A DNA stretch of 64,000 bases, taken from contig OY726560.1 in NCBI GenBank assembly GCA_963383645.1, positions 153,408,488 through 153,472,487 on the forward strand. The letters are read 5' to 3'. The translations under genes were made by a program, and so were the position numbers. This DNA is from Muscardinus avellanarius (lineage: Eukaryota > Chordata > Mammalia > Rodentia > Gliridae). Position 1 is the stretch's first letter. Each line of letters starts with the position of its first letter. Shown piece by piece: positions 23,828 to 35,749 of the stretch. The notes beneath the pieces were generated by a model that did not search any database, was not told the origin of the DNA, and worked only from the letters and a program-made list of their open reading frames with translations.

Positions 23828-24250
23828 TGTATGTAGTACTGGGAATTGAACACATTCTACCTCTGAGTTATACCCCCAGGCCTATTTTATTTTGAAACAG
23901 CGTCTCAGTTGCTGAAGGCCTTGCTAAATTGCTGGGACTAACCTTAAACCTGCACTCCTTCTATCTCAGTCTCCCAAATACTGGGATTACAGGTGTGGGC
24001 CAGCTGCTGTTAAACTTTTTGACATGAAGGGCTTGGATGCTTTATTTTTAATTTTTTTTTGCGGGTTTGGGGATTGGAACCCGACCTCCGAGCTACACCT
24101 CCTCCCCTATTTTTTATTCTTTATTTTGAAACCGGGTCACACTGAGTTGCGGAGGGTCTCACTAAGTAGCTGAGGCTGTCCGCGAACCGCGATCCTCTAG
24201 TCAGCCTCCCAAATGCTGGGATTACAAGCATGCGCCACCACGCCCGGCTT
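23828..24250 (-). mobile_element. Two antisense SINEs
   Basis: 23830-24003 old and lacking the last bases; 24052-24250 younger, starting GCGGGTTTGGGGATTGGAAC. Confidence 0.83.
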
Positions 24251-24392
24251 TGGGTAATGCTTTCAAGTGTGGACTTTTAATTAGTTTTTGGAATTTTGTA
24301 GCTTTATTTCACATGTTGAAAATTTCAGTTTTTAAAATAAATTTGGTAATTGGTTTTTATGTTTTAATAATTCACATTTAGAACATAATTCA

Positions 24393-24955
24393 GGCATGGT
24401 GGTATAGGCCTCTACTTGGGGAAGGCTGTACTTGGGAGGCGGAGACAGGAAGATTGCAGGTTTGAGGCCAACCTCAGCAGCTTAGACCCTGTTTCAGAAT
24501 AAAACATAAAATGGGCTGGAGCTATAGCTTAGAGGCAGAATACCCTGGGGTTTAATCCCCAGCACCAAAAACCCCAGTGAATATGGATTGGTAGACTTGC
24601 TAAAAAGTCAACTTTAGATAAGATACACATTGAACTCATAGGGTAGCAATGAAAGAAGTTCTCATTCTTTAATATGGTATATTTTATTTTTAATAAAAAT
24701 TGTACTAGTTTTAATTTCATATGCATTCAATATATTTAGATGTGTTAGAAGCTGGGTGTGGTGGTGCACACTTGTAATCCCAAGATTTGGGAGGCTGAGA
24801 CAGGAGGATCACAGGTTTGAGGCCAGTTTCAGCAACTTAGCAAGGCCCTCAATAACTTAGCGACACCATGTTTCAAAATAAAAGAAATTAAAATGGCTGT
24901 AGGATATAGCTTGGAGGTAGAATGTCTCTGGGTGTGACTCGAGTACCACAAAATA
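24393..24955 (+). mobile_element. Two sense SINEs
   Basis: 24393-24575 with a disturbed left end (TAGGCCTCTACTTGGGGAAG); 24754-24950 complete. Confidence 0.83.
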
Positions 24956-25059
24956 AAAATAATCATAAAAATAAAGTGTGAAATCTCTCATTTTTTATGC
25001 TTTCCTCTGGTAATTGCTGGTGACTTACCTGTAGATTCTTTGCAAAGTTAAATTTAACA

Positions 25060-25069
<10 letters not shown>

Positions 25070-25092
<23 letters not shown>

Positions 25093-25590
25093 TTTTGTGG
25101 TGCTGGCGATTGAACCAAGGGGCATTCTACCTCTGAGCTGCACCCCCAGCCCTATTTATTTTTTATGGAAACAAGGTCTTGCTAAGTTGCTGAGAACCTC
25201 GCTCAGTTGCTGAGAGGCAGCTTTGGAATGGATCCACTTGTCTCAGTCTCCCAAGTACTGGGATAATAGGCATACATTACCTTTATATAGAATCACTCCA
25301 AATGATTTTGGCCAACTATAATTTAGTGGACTCCTGAGTATTATGTCACATAGAAATTTATAAGTTTTACAGGTACAAGCCAGGCGTGGTGGTGCATGCT
25401 TGTAATCCCAGCATTTGGGAGGCTGAGACAGGAGGATTGCAGTTCATGGACAGCCTCAGCTACTTAGTGAGGCCCTTTGCAACTCAATGAGACCCGGTTT
25501 CAAAATAAAGAATAAAAAATAGGGATGGGGGTGTAGCTTGGAGGTAGAATGCCCTTGGATTCCATCCCCAGTACCGGAAAAAAAAAAATT
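25070..25590. mobile_element. Inverted SINE pair
   Basis: 25074-25280 antisense (after T24) and 25378-25590 sense, about 100 bases apart and able to pair in a transcript. Confidence 0.87.
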
Positions 25591-26049
25591 TTACAGATCC
25601 CAAATTGGAGTTTGAAAGAGTGTGGTCTCATCATCGAGGGTAAGAGAATGGGGATTATTACTATAGTACTTTGCAATTTTAATCGGAGGATAGTATCCTC
25701 CAATACTATTGCTTGTGATTTTTCTTAAGTCTATGAATGTGGGCTGATGTCTGCCATTTGAAATTCTTTTCCCATTATTAAAAAAAAAGAGCTATAGTAG
25801 AGGAACCAGCCTTAAAGAGAGCAGTCAATAATTAGAGTTTGGAAAATCAAAATTTAAAGTGTAATTTCACCTTAATATAAAGTGTAATTATATTTATATT
25901 AAGTATAATTATCATAGTTTCTGATACCCTTTTGATTATTAAGACATATCCAAGATACATATGGTTTATTTCTAATTGGAAAAGCACTGCATCTTAAGTG
26001 TCTTTTTCCACTATAGTTTTTAATCTGAAAAGTAGTTTTTTGAAGTTGT

Positions 26050-26330
26050 GGCAAAAACTATACTTTTTGTTGTTGTTGTGTTTGTTTATTTATTGGCACC
26101 GAGGAGCTAGTTGAAGCCGAAGCTGAACGTAGGACCTTGGTCTGAGCACAGTGGTCTCCATGCCCAAGTGTTAGCCGGGCTTTGGGCTTTGCAGCAGCAC
26201 TTTCACAGTGCAGGACACTGAGCAGCCCGTGGCCCCGGAGTTTGCGTCTTAACACTTTAGGTTTTTTCAGTCTTTTGTTGTTAATAAACTGAGCATCCAC
26301 CTTCCCTTTAACTTTGAGCAACCTGCAGCA
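26050..26330 (-). pseudogene. Possible processed pseudogene of unrecognised origin
   Basis: On the minus strand an open reading of about 87 codons (26321 to 26058) begins MLKVKGKVDAQFINNKRLKK and continues basic and Ser/Ala-rich. Just beyond its coding-like part comes GGTGCCAATAAATAAACAAA and an A-rich, interrupted tail (complement of 26068-26092). A poly(A)-signal-like hexamer just before an A-rich tail suggests a retrocopied mRNA end. I do not recognise the parent and found no convincing target-site duplication, so a fortuitous ORF remains possible. Confidence 0.35.
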
Positions 26331-26484
26331 TTTTCATTCATTTTAGCCATAAATACCAAAGTCTGTTTTCCTGAAGTCTGTTTTATTCATTCTCTAGTCA
26401 TTTTTACCTCTACTCTTCCTACTGTTGAAATTTTCTTCTATCAGTCATATGCAAATGCATGCTAATAGTATACTTAGATCTATC

Positions 26485-26890
26485 ACAAGCCAGATATGGT
26501 GACATGCCTACAATCCCAATCCCAGTACTAGGGAGGCTAAAACAGGAGGATCACATATTCGAGGACAGCCTCGGCAAGTATTGAGACATCAATCTAGTGA
26601 GACCCTGTCGCAAAATAAAAATAAAATAAGGTGGGGGTGTAGCTCAGAGGTAGAATGCCCCTGGTTTCAATCTCTGCTATCGATAAATAAGCCAGGCGTG
26701 GTGACACACCTCTGTAATCCCAGTACCTGGAACGCTTGAGACCAGAGGATCACAGGTTTGAAGCCAGCCTCTGCAATTCAGTGAGACTTACATCAACTTA
26801 GACCGTTTCCAGATTAAAAATAGGGCTGGAGGTGTAACTCAGAGGTAAAATGCCTTCGGGTTCAATTCCCAGCACCAAAAAAACAAAAAT
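26485..26890 (+). mobile_element. Two tandem sense SINEs
   Basis: 26485-26680 (ends TCAATCTCTGCTATCGATAA) and 26690-26880. Confidence 0.85.
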
Positions 26891-27219
26891 AAAAACAAAC
26901 AGTTCAATTATGAAAAACTGCATCAAATAAAAAATCTAGAGAGAAAGCAAGGAAAGGGGGAAGGTGGTAAAGAGACTCTGGCAGGAGCAGGGGCTGACAC
27001 CTGTGCTTTCTGCTGTCTGAGGCCACGCTTCTGCTTCTCGCTGGGAAGAAAAGGGAAATCCGGAATCGTTCACATTAATGGCTGGATTTAGACTGACTGT
27101 TCACTCATCATTAACTATAATTTTTAAGGGAGTTACCTATATTTGTGGAAACTTTGCTTGTATTCTTAGAGAATAAGATGGTTACAATTTAAATAATTTT
27201 TATTGTAAAATATATTTTG

Positions 27220-27420
27220 TGTGTATGTGGTGCTGGGAATTGAACCCAGGGGCATTCTACTTTCAACACCTCTAGTCCTATTTTATTTTTTATTTGGTAA
27301 CAAGGTCTCACTAGGTTGATGAGAACCTCATTAAGTTTCTGAGGCTGTCCTGGAACCTACAATCCTGGCTTGCCTCCCAAGTACTGGGATTACAGGTACA
27401 TGCCACCATGCCTGGCATAA
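27220..27420 (-). mobile_element. B1-dID SINE
   Basis: Antisense; GTGGTGCTGGGAATTGAACCC to CACCATGCCTGGC. Confidence 0.86.
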
Positions 27421-27531
27421 AGTATAATTTTCAAAGTTAATTGTTGGGCTTTAACATTGAAATTATGCTTTGCTTAACTTTTGATTTTATTATAAGGACA
27501 GATGAGAAGCAGTAGGCTTGACAGCATGGAC

Positions 27532-27534
<3 letters not shown>

Positions 27535-27576
<42 letters not shown>

Positions 27577-27795
27577 TTTTGTCTGTCTGTCTGTGTCTGT
27601 CTACCCAGTCACTGAGGATTGAGCCCAGGGGCATTCTGCCTCCAAGCTACACCTCCAGTACTATTTTATTTTTATTTTGAAACAGAGTCTTGCTAGGGTG
27701 ATGAGAGTCTCACTACTTGCTGAGGCTGTCTTCAAACCTCCTGTCTCAGCCTTTTGGTACTGGGATTTCAAGCATGTGTTTAAATACCCGGCTCT
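27535..27795 (-). mobile_element. Antisense SINE with (TG)n tail
   Basis: (TG)20 at 27536-27575, a (TGTC)n stretch, then TCACTGAGGATTGAGCCCAG and onward to 27795. Confidence 0.82.
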
Positions 27796-27820
27796 ACTAT
27801 AGATTTTTATTTGATAAATT

Positions 27821-27839
27821 GTTGTTGTTGTTGTTGTTG

Positions 27840-27877
<38 letters not shown>

Positions 27878-28139
27878 TGCAGTACTAGGGATTGAACCCA
27901 GGGGCATTCTACCTCCGAGCTACATCCTCAGCCCTACTTTTTATTATTTATTTATATATTTTTTTGTGGTACGGGGGGGGGGTGGAGCCCAGAGGCTTTC
28001 TACCTCCAGGCTATACTCTCAGACCTGTTTTATATTTTATTTGGAAACAGGGTCTCATTAAGTTGCTGAGAGCCTCACTAAGTAACTGAGGCTGACTTTG
28101 AACCTGTGCGATCCTCCTGTCTTAGCCTCCCAAGCGCTG

Positions 28140-28179
<40 letters not shown>

Positions 28180-28505
28180 AATGATTAATTTTTTTATTTT
28201 TTTGGTGGTACTGGGTTCATGGAAACCCTTCTACCTCCGGGCTACACTCCCAGACCCATTTTTATATTTTTATTTAGAAACAGGGTCTCTTAAGCCAGCG
28301 CGGCTGACTTGGAACCTGCGCGATCCTCCTGTCTCCGCCTCCCAAGTGCGGGGATTACAAGCGTGCGCCACCATGCCCGGCCTTATTATTATTTTTTGAA
28401 ACAGGGTCTCACTAAGTAGCTGAGGCTAGCTGTGAGCCTGTGATCCTTTTGTTAATCCTCCCCAACTACTGGGATTACAAGTGTGCACCACCATGCCCAG
28501 CCAAT
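27821..28505 (-). mobile_element. Multiply nested SINE cluster with three microsatellites
   Basis: (TTG)7(TTA)13 at 27821-27878, outer ID half 27881-27950, inner copy 27961-28140 whose end is replaced by (GAT)14 at 28141-28186, a short-subfamily copy 28195-28381, then a left half 28385-28500. Confidence 0.8.
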
Positions 28506-28509
28506 ATAG

Positions 28510-28700
28510 TTTTTTTTTTTTTTTGCGGGTCTGGGGATGGAACTCAGGGGCATTCGACCTCCAAGTTACCTCACCCTATTTTTTTTATTTTTTATTTTTG
28601 AAACAGGATCTCGCTGAGTTGTGGAGGGACTCACTAAGTAGCTAAGACTGTCCACGAACCGCGATCCTCCAGTCTCAGCCTCCCAAATGCCTGGCTTGCC
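28510..28700 (-). mobile_element. B1-dID SINE, 5' (left) end truncated
   Basis: Antisense; after CAGCCTCCCAAATGCCTGGC the GGGATTACAAG...CACC segment is deleted. Confidence 0.83.
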
Positions 28701-28749
28701 ACTATAGATTTTAAAAATCAGAATTTCTGGGTATGAAGGTTGGGAATCA

Positions 28750-29415
28750 AGTTTTTTTTTGGGGGGGGTGTGGTGCTAGGGATAGAACCCAAGAGCATTC
28801 TACCTCTGAGCTTTACCCCCAGCCCTATTTTTTATTTTTATTTTTTAATTTTTTTGTTTATTGTGGTACTGGGGATAGAAACCAAGGACATTCTACCTCC
28901 AAGCTGTACCTCCAGCCCTGTTTTTTATTCTTTCTTTGGAAACAGGGTCTCACTAAGTAGTAGAGGACCTTACTAAGTAGCTGAGGCTGGCTGCGAACCT
29001 GCAATCCTCCTGTCTCAGCCTCCCAAGTACTGGGATTATAAGCATGCACCATCATGCCCAGTTTGATTGATTGATTACAGTACTGGGAATGGAACCCAGG
29101 GGCATTCTATCTCTGAGCTACACCTCTAGCTCTAGATTTTATTCCTTATTTTGAAACAGGGACTCACTGAGTTGTAAAGGGCCTCACTAGGTAGCTGAGG
29201 CTGTCCTTGAACCATGATCTTCTTGCCTCAGCCTCCCAAATGCTGGGATTACAAGTGTGAGCCACTACGCCCAGCTTACTTTTTTTTTATTTTTGAAGCA
29301 GGGTCTCATTAAGTTTTGGAGGACCTCATTAAATTGCTAAGGCTGTCCACAAACCATGATCCTACTGTTTCAGCCTCCCAAGTAAATTACAAGCATGTGC
29401 CACCACACCTAGCTC
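28750..29415 (-). mobile_element. Run of antisense SINEs
   Basis: ID half 28768-28845 followed by a full copy in its linker (28858-29062), full copy 29066-29277, left half 29281-29413. Confidence 0.83.
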
Positions 29416-29599
29416 TCAAGTTTTTAATATTCCTGGGTGATACCTTCTGCACACTACAGTTTGAGAACCATCCTATTTTGGAATCACATTAATATGTTGC
29501 TAGGGTCTTTGAGTACCATTTGAATGTTACTCTCTGTAGTTTTCCCCATACCTTGCTAGCAGGGATTAGCTATGTGATTTGCAAATTCTTTGATCTTTT

Positions 29600-29805
29600 T
29601 TTTTTTTTTTAATTTTTTTGTGGTACTGGGTTTCCTGGAAGCCTTTCTACCTCTGGACTACACTCCCAGACCTATTTTATACTTTTTTTTATTTGGAAAA
29701 TGGGTCTCTTAAGCCAGCATGGCTGGCTGGCTTCAAACCTGTGCAATCCTTCTGTCTCCACCTCACAAGCGTGGGGATTACAAGCCTACGCCACCATGCC
29801 CAGAG
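29600..29805 (-). mobile_element. B1-dID SINE, short subfamily
   Basis: GGGTTTCCTGGAAGCCTTTC and TCTCTTAAGCCAGC blocks. Confidence 0.87.
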
Positions 29806-29844
29806 ATCTTTTTCTTTTTTTTTTTTTTAAAGCCGGGCTTGAAG

Positions 29845-30255
29845 CCTGGCATGGTGGCACAAGCTTGTAATCCCAGCACTTGGGAGGCTGAGACAGGAGG
29901 ATCGCACATGTTCGAAGCCAGCCTCAGCTACTTAGTGAGGCTCTCAGCAACTTAGTGTAGTGAGACCCTGTTTCCAAATAAAAATATAAAAAATAGGTCT
30001 GGAAGTATGGCCCGGAGGTAGAAAGCCTCTGGGTTCCACCCCAGTACCACCAAAAAAAAAAAGAGTAAAGCCGGGTTTGATAGCATATGCCTGTAATCTG
30101 ATTACATAGGCTGGGTCAGGAGGATCACAGGTTTCAGACCAGAATATATAATTTAGTGAGGCCTTGTTTCAAAATAAGAAATAAAATAACCCTGGGATAT
30201 AGTTCAGAGGTAGAATATCCCCGGGTTCAGTCCCCAGAATCCCCCCCACCCCACA
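29845..30255 (+). mobile_element. Two sense SINEs
   Basis: 29845-30062 (complete, AGGTCTGGAAGTATGGCCC) and 30068-30245 older; the second ends in a C-rich run. Confidence 0.85.
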
Positions 30256-30329
30256 AATTTTCTATATCACTGCTTTTGTGATGGTTAGTAGTATTTGTCA
30301 CAATGTTTTTGAAAGACTACAAGATCCCC

Positions 30330-30535
30330 AAATATTGGATACTAGGACTGAACCTAGCTGCATCCAACTCCGAGCTATACCACCAGCCCTTTTTATTTTG
30401 AAACAGGGTCTCACTAGGTCGTGAGAGTCTCACTAAGTTGTTGAGGCTGTCCTTTTAATCCTCCTGTCTCAGCCTTTCAGTGACTGGAATTAGACTTAGA
30501 CCGAAATTATAGGCATGCGCCACCCAACTTGATTC
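30330..30535 (-). mobile_element. Old antisense SINE
   Basis: ACTAGGACTGAACCTAGCTG to GGCATGCGCCACCCAACTTG, with an insertion AGACTTAGACCGAAAT. Confidence 0.75.
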
Positions 30536-30714
30536 CACATTCTCTTTAAATCAAGTTCAACAGCATAATTGGTGTTGAGTGTGCTTTATTACATTTTATT
30601 CATATTCTTACCAATTTATCATTCTGATAATACTACGCTAAGTTTATAGACCAGAAAGTGATTAGCTGAATACCATATTCTCTGACTAAGCCACATAATA
30701 AAAACTAAAATCCG

Positions 30715-30899
30715 CACCAGGCATTGTAGCTCACGCTTGTAATCACAGCCTTTGCGAGGCTGAAACAGGAGGATCGCGTTTCAAGGACAGCCTCAGCTAC
30801 TACTTAGTGAGGCCCTGTTTCAAAATAAAAAATAGGGCTGGGGGTGTAGCTCAGAGGTAGAATGCCCCTGGGTTCCATTCCCAGTTCTGGGGGAAAAAA

Positions 30900-30938
<39 letters not shown>

Positions 30939-30940
30939 AA
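30715..30940 (+). mobile_element. B1-dID SINE with (AAAT)n tail
   Basis: Sense copy 30716-30890; tail becomes (AAAT)9 at 30903-30940. Confidence 0.87.
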
Positions 30941-31179
30941 TCTGTGTGATATTTATGATACTCTTGAAGTCTAAAGTTTCACTTTACTGAGGTTCTCATC
31001 GGTGAGATTTTAGGTTTCACAGTCATTATTTGTTTATACTTGTGATTTCTCATTAATTCAAGTATTGGGATTCTTTCTTTAAATTCTTAATTTTTTTGTT
31101 ATTTTGAGTATTTTGATTTTTGGTTTATGGTAAGAATTACATTTTCTTTATTGCTGATTTGAGGTTTGTCCATGGAGCT

Positions 31180-31560
31180 ATTCTTGCATCCTTTATTGAA
31201 TACTTACTGTGTGTTTGGAAATAAATTCTGTCATAAAGCCAGTAAAAAGCTGGGTGTGGTGGCACGTGCCTGTAATCCCAGTTCTATGACACAGGAGGAT
31301 GGCAGGTTCAAGGTCGGCCTCAGTGAGTAGTGAGACACTCATCAACCTAGTGAGACCCTGTTTCCAAATAATACATAAAATTGGGCTGGGCATGTAGCTC
31401 AAAGTTAAAATGCTTCTGGGTTCAATCCCTAGTACCACCAAAAAATTTAAAAGTTTAAAAAAAATAAAGCCAGTAAAGATGATCATGCTCTGTCCTTTGG
31501 ACCTTGCAGAGCACTAGTAGGAATTGAGGGAAGGGATCTGCAGTCCGGTGCTCAGTGCCC
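31180..31560 (-). mobile_element. Antisense MIR relic split by a SINE
   Basis: CTTTATTGAATACTTACTGTG before the SINE and CCTTTGGACCTTGCAGAGCA after it correspond to antisense MIR. The SINE at 31247-31463 separates them and duplicated ATAAAGCCAGTAAA. Confidence 0.5.
31247..31463 (+). mobile_element. B1-dID SINE with perfect target-site duplication
   Basis: ATAAAGCCAGTAAA at 31233-31246 and 31464-31477 around a complete sense copy inserted in a MIR. Confidence 0.93.
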
Positions 31561-31639
31561 TGAGAAAAGGGGACCGAGGTTGGCTTTGGAAGAGAGACCA
31601 ACCTGGCTGGAACAGGAGCCAGACCTCTGTCCCTGAATG

Positions 31640-31765
31640 CTTCTGAGCATCTGGCTTCCTTGCCTCTCAAATGGAGATACCGCCCTGTGCGCGGTTGGCA
31701 GGAGGAGAAGGGCAGTGTGTGGGAGGGACCTGCACACGTGAGTGCCAAGTAAGCGATGGCTGTGT
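31640..31765 (+). mobile_element. MIR relic
   Basis: CTTCCTTGCCTCTCAAATGG and GGAGATACCGCCCTGTGCGC then AGTGCCAAGTAAGCGATGGC match the sense MIR order (cctcatctgtaaaatgggg … cctggcacatagtaagtgc). It lies about 180 bases before exon 31946. Confidence 0.5.
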
Positions 31766-31924
31766 AGGAGAGCATTCCTAGAACAGGAAATGAGTGTGGG
31801 AACTCAAAGGGGCGGTGCTCACACATCACTTGTAAGTAGTTTATATGTTTGTCAGTTATGTGTAGACGATTCAGTCTGTTATCAAAGAACATCGACTATA
31901 AAATGCTAGTTGCCGACTGACTAA

Positions 31925-32176
<252 letters not shown>

Positions 32177-32222
32177 TAATATATACACATTCATATTTCT
32201 TATTTCAAAAGTGTATGCTAGA

Positions 32223-32420
32223 GCTAGGCGTGGTGGCATGCTTGTAATCCCAGTACTTTTGAAGGCTGACACAGGAAGATTGCAGGTTTGAGGACAGCCT
32301 CACCAAATAGTGAAACTATCAATCTAGCGAGAGACTGTTTCAAAATAAAAATAAAATAAAGCTGGAGGGTGTAGCTCTGAGGTAGAATGCCTTTGGGTTC
32401 AATCCCCAGTGCCCCCTCCA
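32223..32420 (+). mobile_element. B1-dID SINE
   Basis: Sense copy about 150 bases downstream of exon 31946-32071. Confidence 0.88.
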
Positions 32421-32569
32421 AAATATATGCTGATCTTAGAATGTTGGGTATTTTAGGTAAATTTTACAGGTAAAATTTGTTAATTATTACAGGTAAAGAA
32501 TACTGGATACTTCTCATGTTTACTCTACACTGCCTTCTGTATACTTTTCCCCTCAGAAGTGAATGTGTA

Positions 32570-32865
32570 AATTGCATACTAGATTTGTGTAAACAGTATT
32601 TTTCATTTAATTAATGAACATTTTCCAAGTCATCAGAAATTATTCCACATCATTTCTAATTACTGCATGGTAGTTCTGCCATGGGCTTATCCAATTTACA
32701 AACTCTCCTTGTGGGCAGAGTTCTTTTCCCTTTTCTTTCTTCATTCTTTTGTAAACAATGGTATGATAAACATTCTTGTAGTTTAAAGTTTAGAGACTTA
32801 TGATACTTTCTAAGAGATAAATTTCTAGATATAAAATTACTGGGTCATGGCATTTCGAGCTACAC
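32570..32865 (-). mobile_element. Old L1 fragment, antisense
   Basis: Complementary to the same ancient L1 ORF2 3' region: AACAATGGTATGATAAACATTC, then ATAAATTTCTAGATATAAAAT and TACTGGGTCATGG. A similar antisense piece is at 48660-48890. Confidence 0.5.
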
Positions 32866-33022
32866 CCCCAGCCCTGTTTTTTTTTTTAATTCTTTATTTT
32901 GAAACAGGGTTTCACTGAGTTGCAGAGGGCCTCACTAAGTAGCTGAGGCTGTGAAAACCCAGATCCTTCTGTCTCAGCTTCCCGAATGCTGGGATTACTA
33001 GTGTGCACCACCACGCCCGGCA
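32860..33022 (-). mobile_element. Antisense SINE lacking most of the ID half
   Basis: Starts at GAGCTACACCCCCAGCCCTG inside an L1 relic and ends CACCACGCCCGGC. Confidence 0.83.
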
Positions 33023-33767
33023 TATGTCATTTTTTTAAACCTATTTTTCTACAACCTGGACTAGGTAAACTAACCAAAGGACTGGAATTTTGACATAATT
33101 ATATCCCCAAAGTACTGCTATGCTAAATTAAGTCTCACTTGGGTCTTAGGAAAAATATAAATTTTCAAGCAGTTTTTTATTAATAAATACTTTTGGGGGG
33201 GTTAAATTTCTTTTGTTGCTATTGGAATGAGTTTGTAATGCAAAGTAATTATTGAAAGTTGAGAACCAAGAATTTTAAATTAATTGTTTTTGCTAGCATT
33301 GGTTATTTTTTATTACCTTTGTGTCTTTTTAGCTAAAAAACCCGACACTTATAAAACTTTTTAATGAAATTTTATTATATACCATATTTTTTAAGTCTTG
33401 GCAGGCCAGGGTGATTATTGGAAAGAGAAATGCAATATTAATTAATTAGCTATTGAATGTCTTTATGCTTTGAAAAGATTAATAAACAAAAATCCTTACT
33501 TTAGTGGAAGCTTACAGTTTTTACCAAAGTTGGATAAAAAAGTAAGGTTGCATATGGTTTTACTTTTTCCAAAAGTAACTTAACCTGTTACCCATCTGGT
33601 TAATATACAGCCAGACACTTCTTTCGCCTGTGTCATGATCTGCATTAACATGAAGGGCAGGACTCTTTGTCTATAGTTGTACTAAAATATTGTAGCAGTT
33701 TATATATGTGGCTGTTTTAATTTGAATTGAGAGATGTCATTTTTAAAAACTTTTAAAAATTTTATTT

Positions 33768-33955
33768 TGGCCGGGTATGGTGGCGCATGCTTGTAATCCC
33801 TGTGCTTGGGAGGCAGAGACAGGAGGATCGCGCAGGTTCAAAGCCAGCCGCGCTGGCTAAAGAGACCCTGTTTCCAAATAAAAATATAAAAAATAGGTGT
33901 CTGGGAGTGTAGCCCAGAGGTAGAAGGGTTTCCAGGAATCCCAGTACCTCCAAAA
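33768..33955 (+). mobile_element. B1-dID SINE, short subfamily
   Basis: GCCAGCCGCGCTGGCTAAAG and AGGGTTTCCAGGAATCCCAG. Confidence 0.88.
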
Positions 33956-34204
33956 TATATAAATTTATTTTTGCAAGATAGTTTATAAAGTTATATTTAC
34001 TTTTCAAAATATATGGATAATATAACTTCAAGAAAATATTAAATGAATCTTATTTGTATGATTAATTTATTCAGTAAGTCTGGGGATAAGCAGTGAGTTA
34101 CATATTGGGATTACAAAGTCAAGTCCCTGTTGGTGACCTATCTAAATAAAGAACAGGTTGAAACTCCTCAGGTAATGTATGACAATTAACACTTTGTTTT
34201 TTCT

Positions 34205-34405
34205 TGTCAGGTGAGGTGGCACATTCCTGAATTCCCTTTATTTGGGAAGTTAAGATAGGGATTATAGGTTTGAAGCCAGCTTCAGCAACTTAAGGAGGCT
34301 CTCAGCAATTTAGACCCTGTTTCAAAATAAAAATAAAATAGGGCTGGAGGTGTAGGTTGGAGTAGAATACCACTAGGTTTAATCCCAAGGGTCACATATA
34401 CGTAA
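34205..34405 (+). mobile_element. Degenerate sense SINE
   Basis: CAGGTGAGGTGGCACATTCC to GGTTTAATCCCAAGGGTCAC. Confidence 0.75.
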
Positions 34406-34589
34406 AAAAGACTTAGATTTTTTTTTTTTTTAAATTTTAGGAGTTCTTGAAAATATGCCTTTAGCTAATTCTTGGGAATCTAAATTAACAGATTTTTTAA
34501 GTAAACAGGAACCTAGTGCTTTGAGGAGCATGAAATCCTGCAGATAGTTTTTTAAAATCACTGGGCTTATGTGTAGGATATGAAACTAT

Positions 34590-35500
34590 ATTACTTTCTG
34601 TAATGAGCATAAGAGAAAGTTGTCAGGATCTAGGACTAAACAGACTTGACATCAAAAACATAATTCATAAAAGGAAAAGATTGATAAATTGGACTTCATC
34701 TGGATTAAAAATATTTGTCTATGAAAGACCCTGTTTAGAGAATGAAAAAGAAAGCTACAGACTGGGGGAAAAATATTTTCAAGCCACGTAGTCAACAACA
34801 AATACTCTCAAAACCCAACAATTAAGTCAGGCAAGGTGGGTCATGCCCATAATCCCAGTGACTCAGGAGGCTAAGGCAAGAAGATTGCCAAGTTTAAAGC
34901 CAGCTTGGGGAATTTAAGGAGACACTGCCTCAAAATAAAAATAAGAAGGGTTGGGGATGGAACTCAGTGGTAGAGCACATCTGGGCCCAATCACTAGTAT
35001 TGCCCCCCAGCCTCCACAAACACCCAAAAATCCCAGCAACTAAAAACCCCAGTTTCAGCCAAGTATGGTGACAGATGCCTGCAATCCCAGTACTCAAATA
35101 GGAGATCCTCCTGTCTCAGCCAAGAATGACCTCATGTTTGAGGTCAGCACATGGTAATTTAGCAAGACCCTTTTCAGTGTAAAAACTAAAAAGGGCTGGG
35201 CTCAGAAGTAGGACCCATTGGATTCAATCTCCAGTACTACAGTCATAAAAAACGTTGGGTTTAAAAACCCAGTTGGAGAGTGGGCAAAACTTGTGATGCC
35301 AGTAAGTACATGAAAAGATAGTTACCATCAGCTAGTAAGGAATTACAAATTAAGAGCACAGTGAGGTACCACACCCATTAGAATGGCTTATGTAAAAATT
35401 GGTGAGCGTGCAGGTGCTAATGAGGAGAAACTGGATCTCTCACCCATGGCTGCTGGGAATGTAAAATAGTTTGGCCACTTGAAAAAAGGGTTTAGCAGAT
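34590..35500 (+). mobile_element. Old L1 ORF2 3' fragment split by two SINEs
   Basis: Three pieces (about 34590-34815, 35030-35056 and 35265-35500) line up with the C-terminal ORF2 region of L1. Landmarks are GATAAATTGGACTTCATCTG, AACCCAGTTGGAGAGTGGGC, a GAGGTACCACACCCATTAGAATGGC block and GCTGCTGGGAATGTAAAATAG. It is interrupted by + SINEs at 34817-35025 and 35057-35255. Many indels indicate an old copy. Confidence 0.75.
34817..35255 (+). mobile_element. Two sense SINEs in an L1 relic
   Basis: 34825-35015 and 35057-35250. The second is flanked by AAAAACCCCAGTT / AAAAACCCAGTT (about 35043 and 35263). Confidence 0.82.
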
Positions 35501-35509
35501 TTTTTTGTG

Positions 35510-35697
35510 TGTATGTGTGTGGTACTGGGAGTGGAACCCAGGGGCATTCTACCTCCAAGCTATACCCTCAGCCCTATGTTTTATTCTTTGTTTTCAAACA
35601 GGGTCTCACTAAGTAGCTGAGGCTGGCCACGAACTGCGATTCTCCTGTCTCAGCCTCCCAGGTATTGGGATTACATGCATGCACCACAATGTCCATC
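35510..35697 (-). mobile_element. B1-dID SINE
   Basis: Antisense; GTACTGGGAGTGGAACCCAG to CATGCACCACAATGTCC. Confidence 0.87.
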
Positions 35698-35749
35698 CCA
35701 ATTTGTTTTTATGAAAGTAATTTGCATTTGCTACCCAACCCAGCATTTC

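Noticed and set aside
31455..31892. 145-codon minus-strand open frame
   Set aside because: Covers a MIR relic and PLEKHA1 intron sequence on the opposite strand; no protein similarity.
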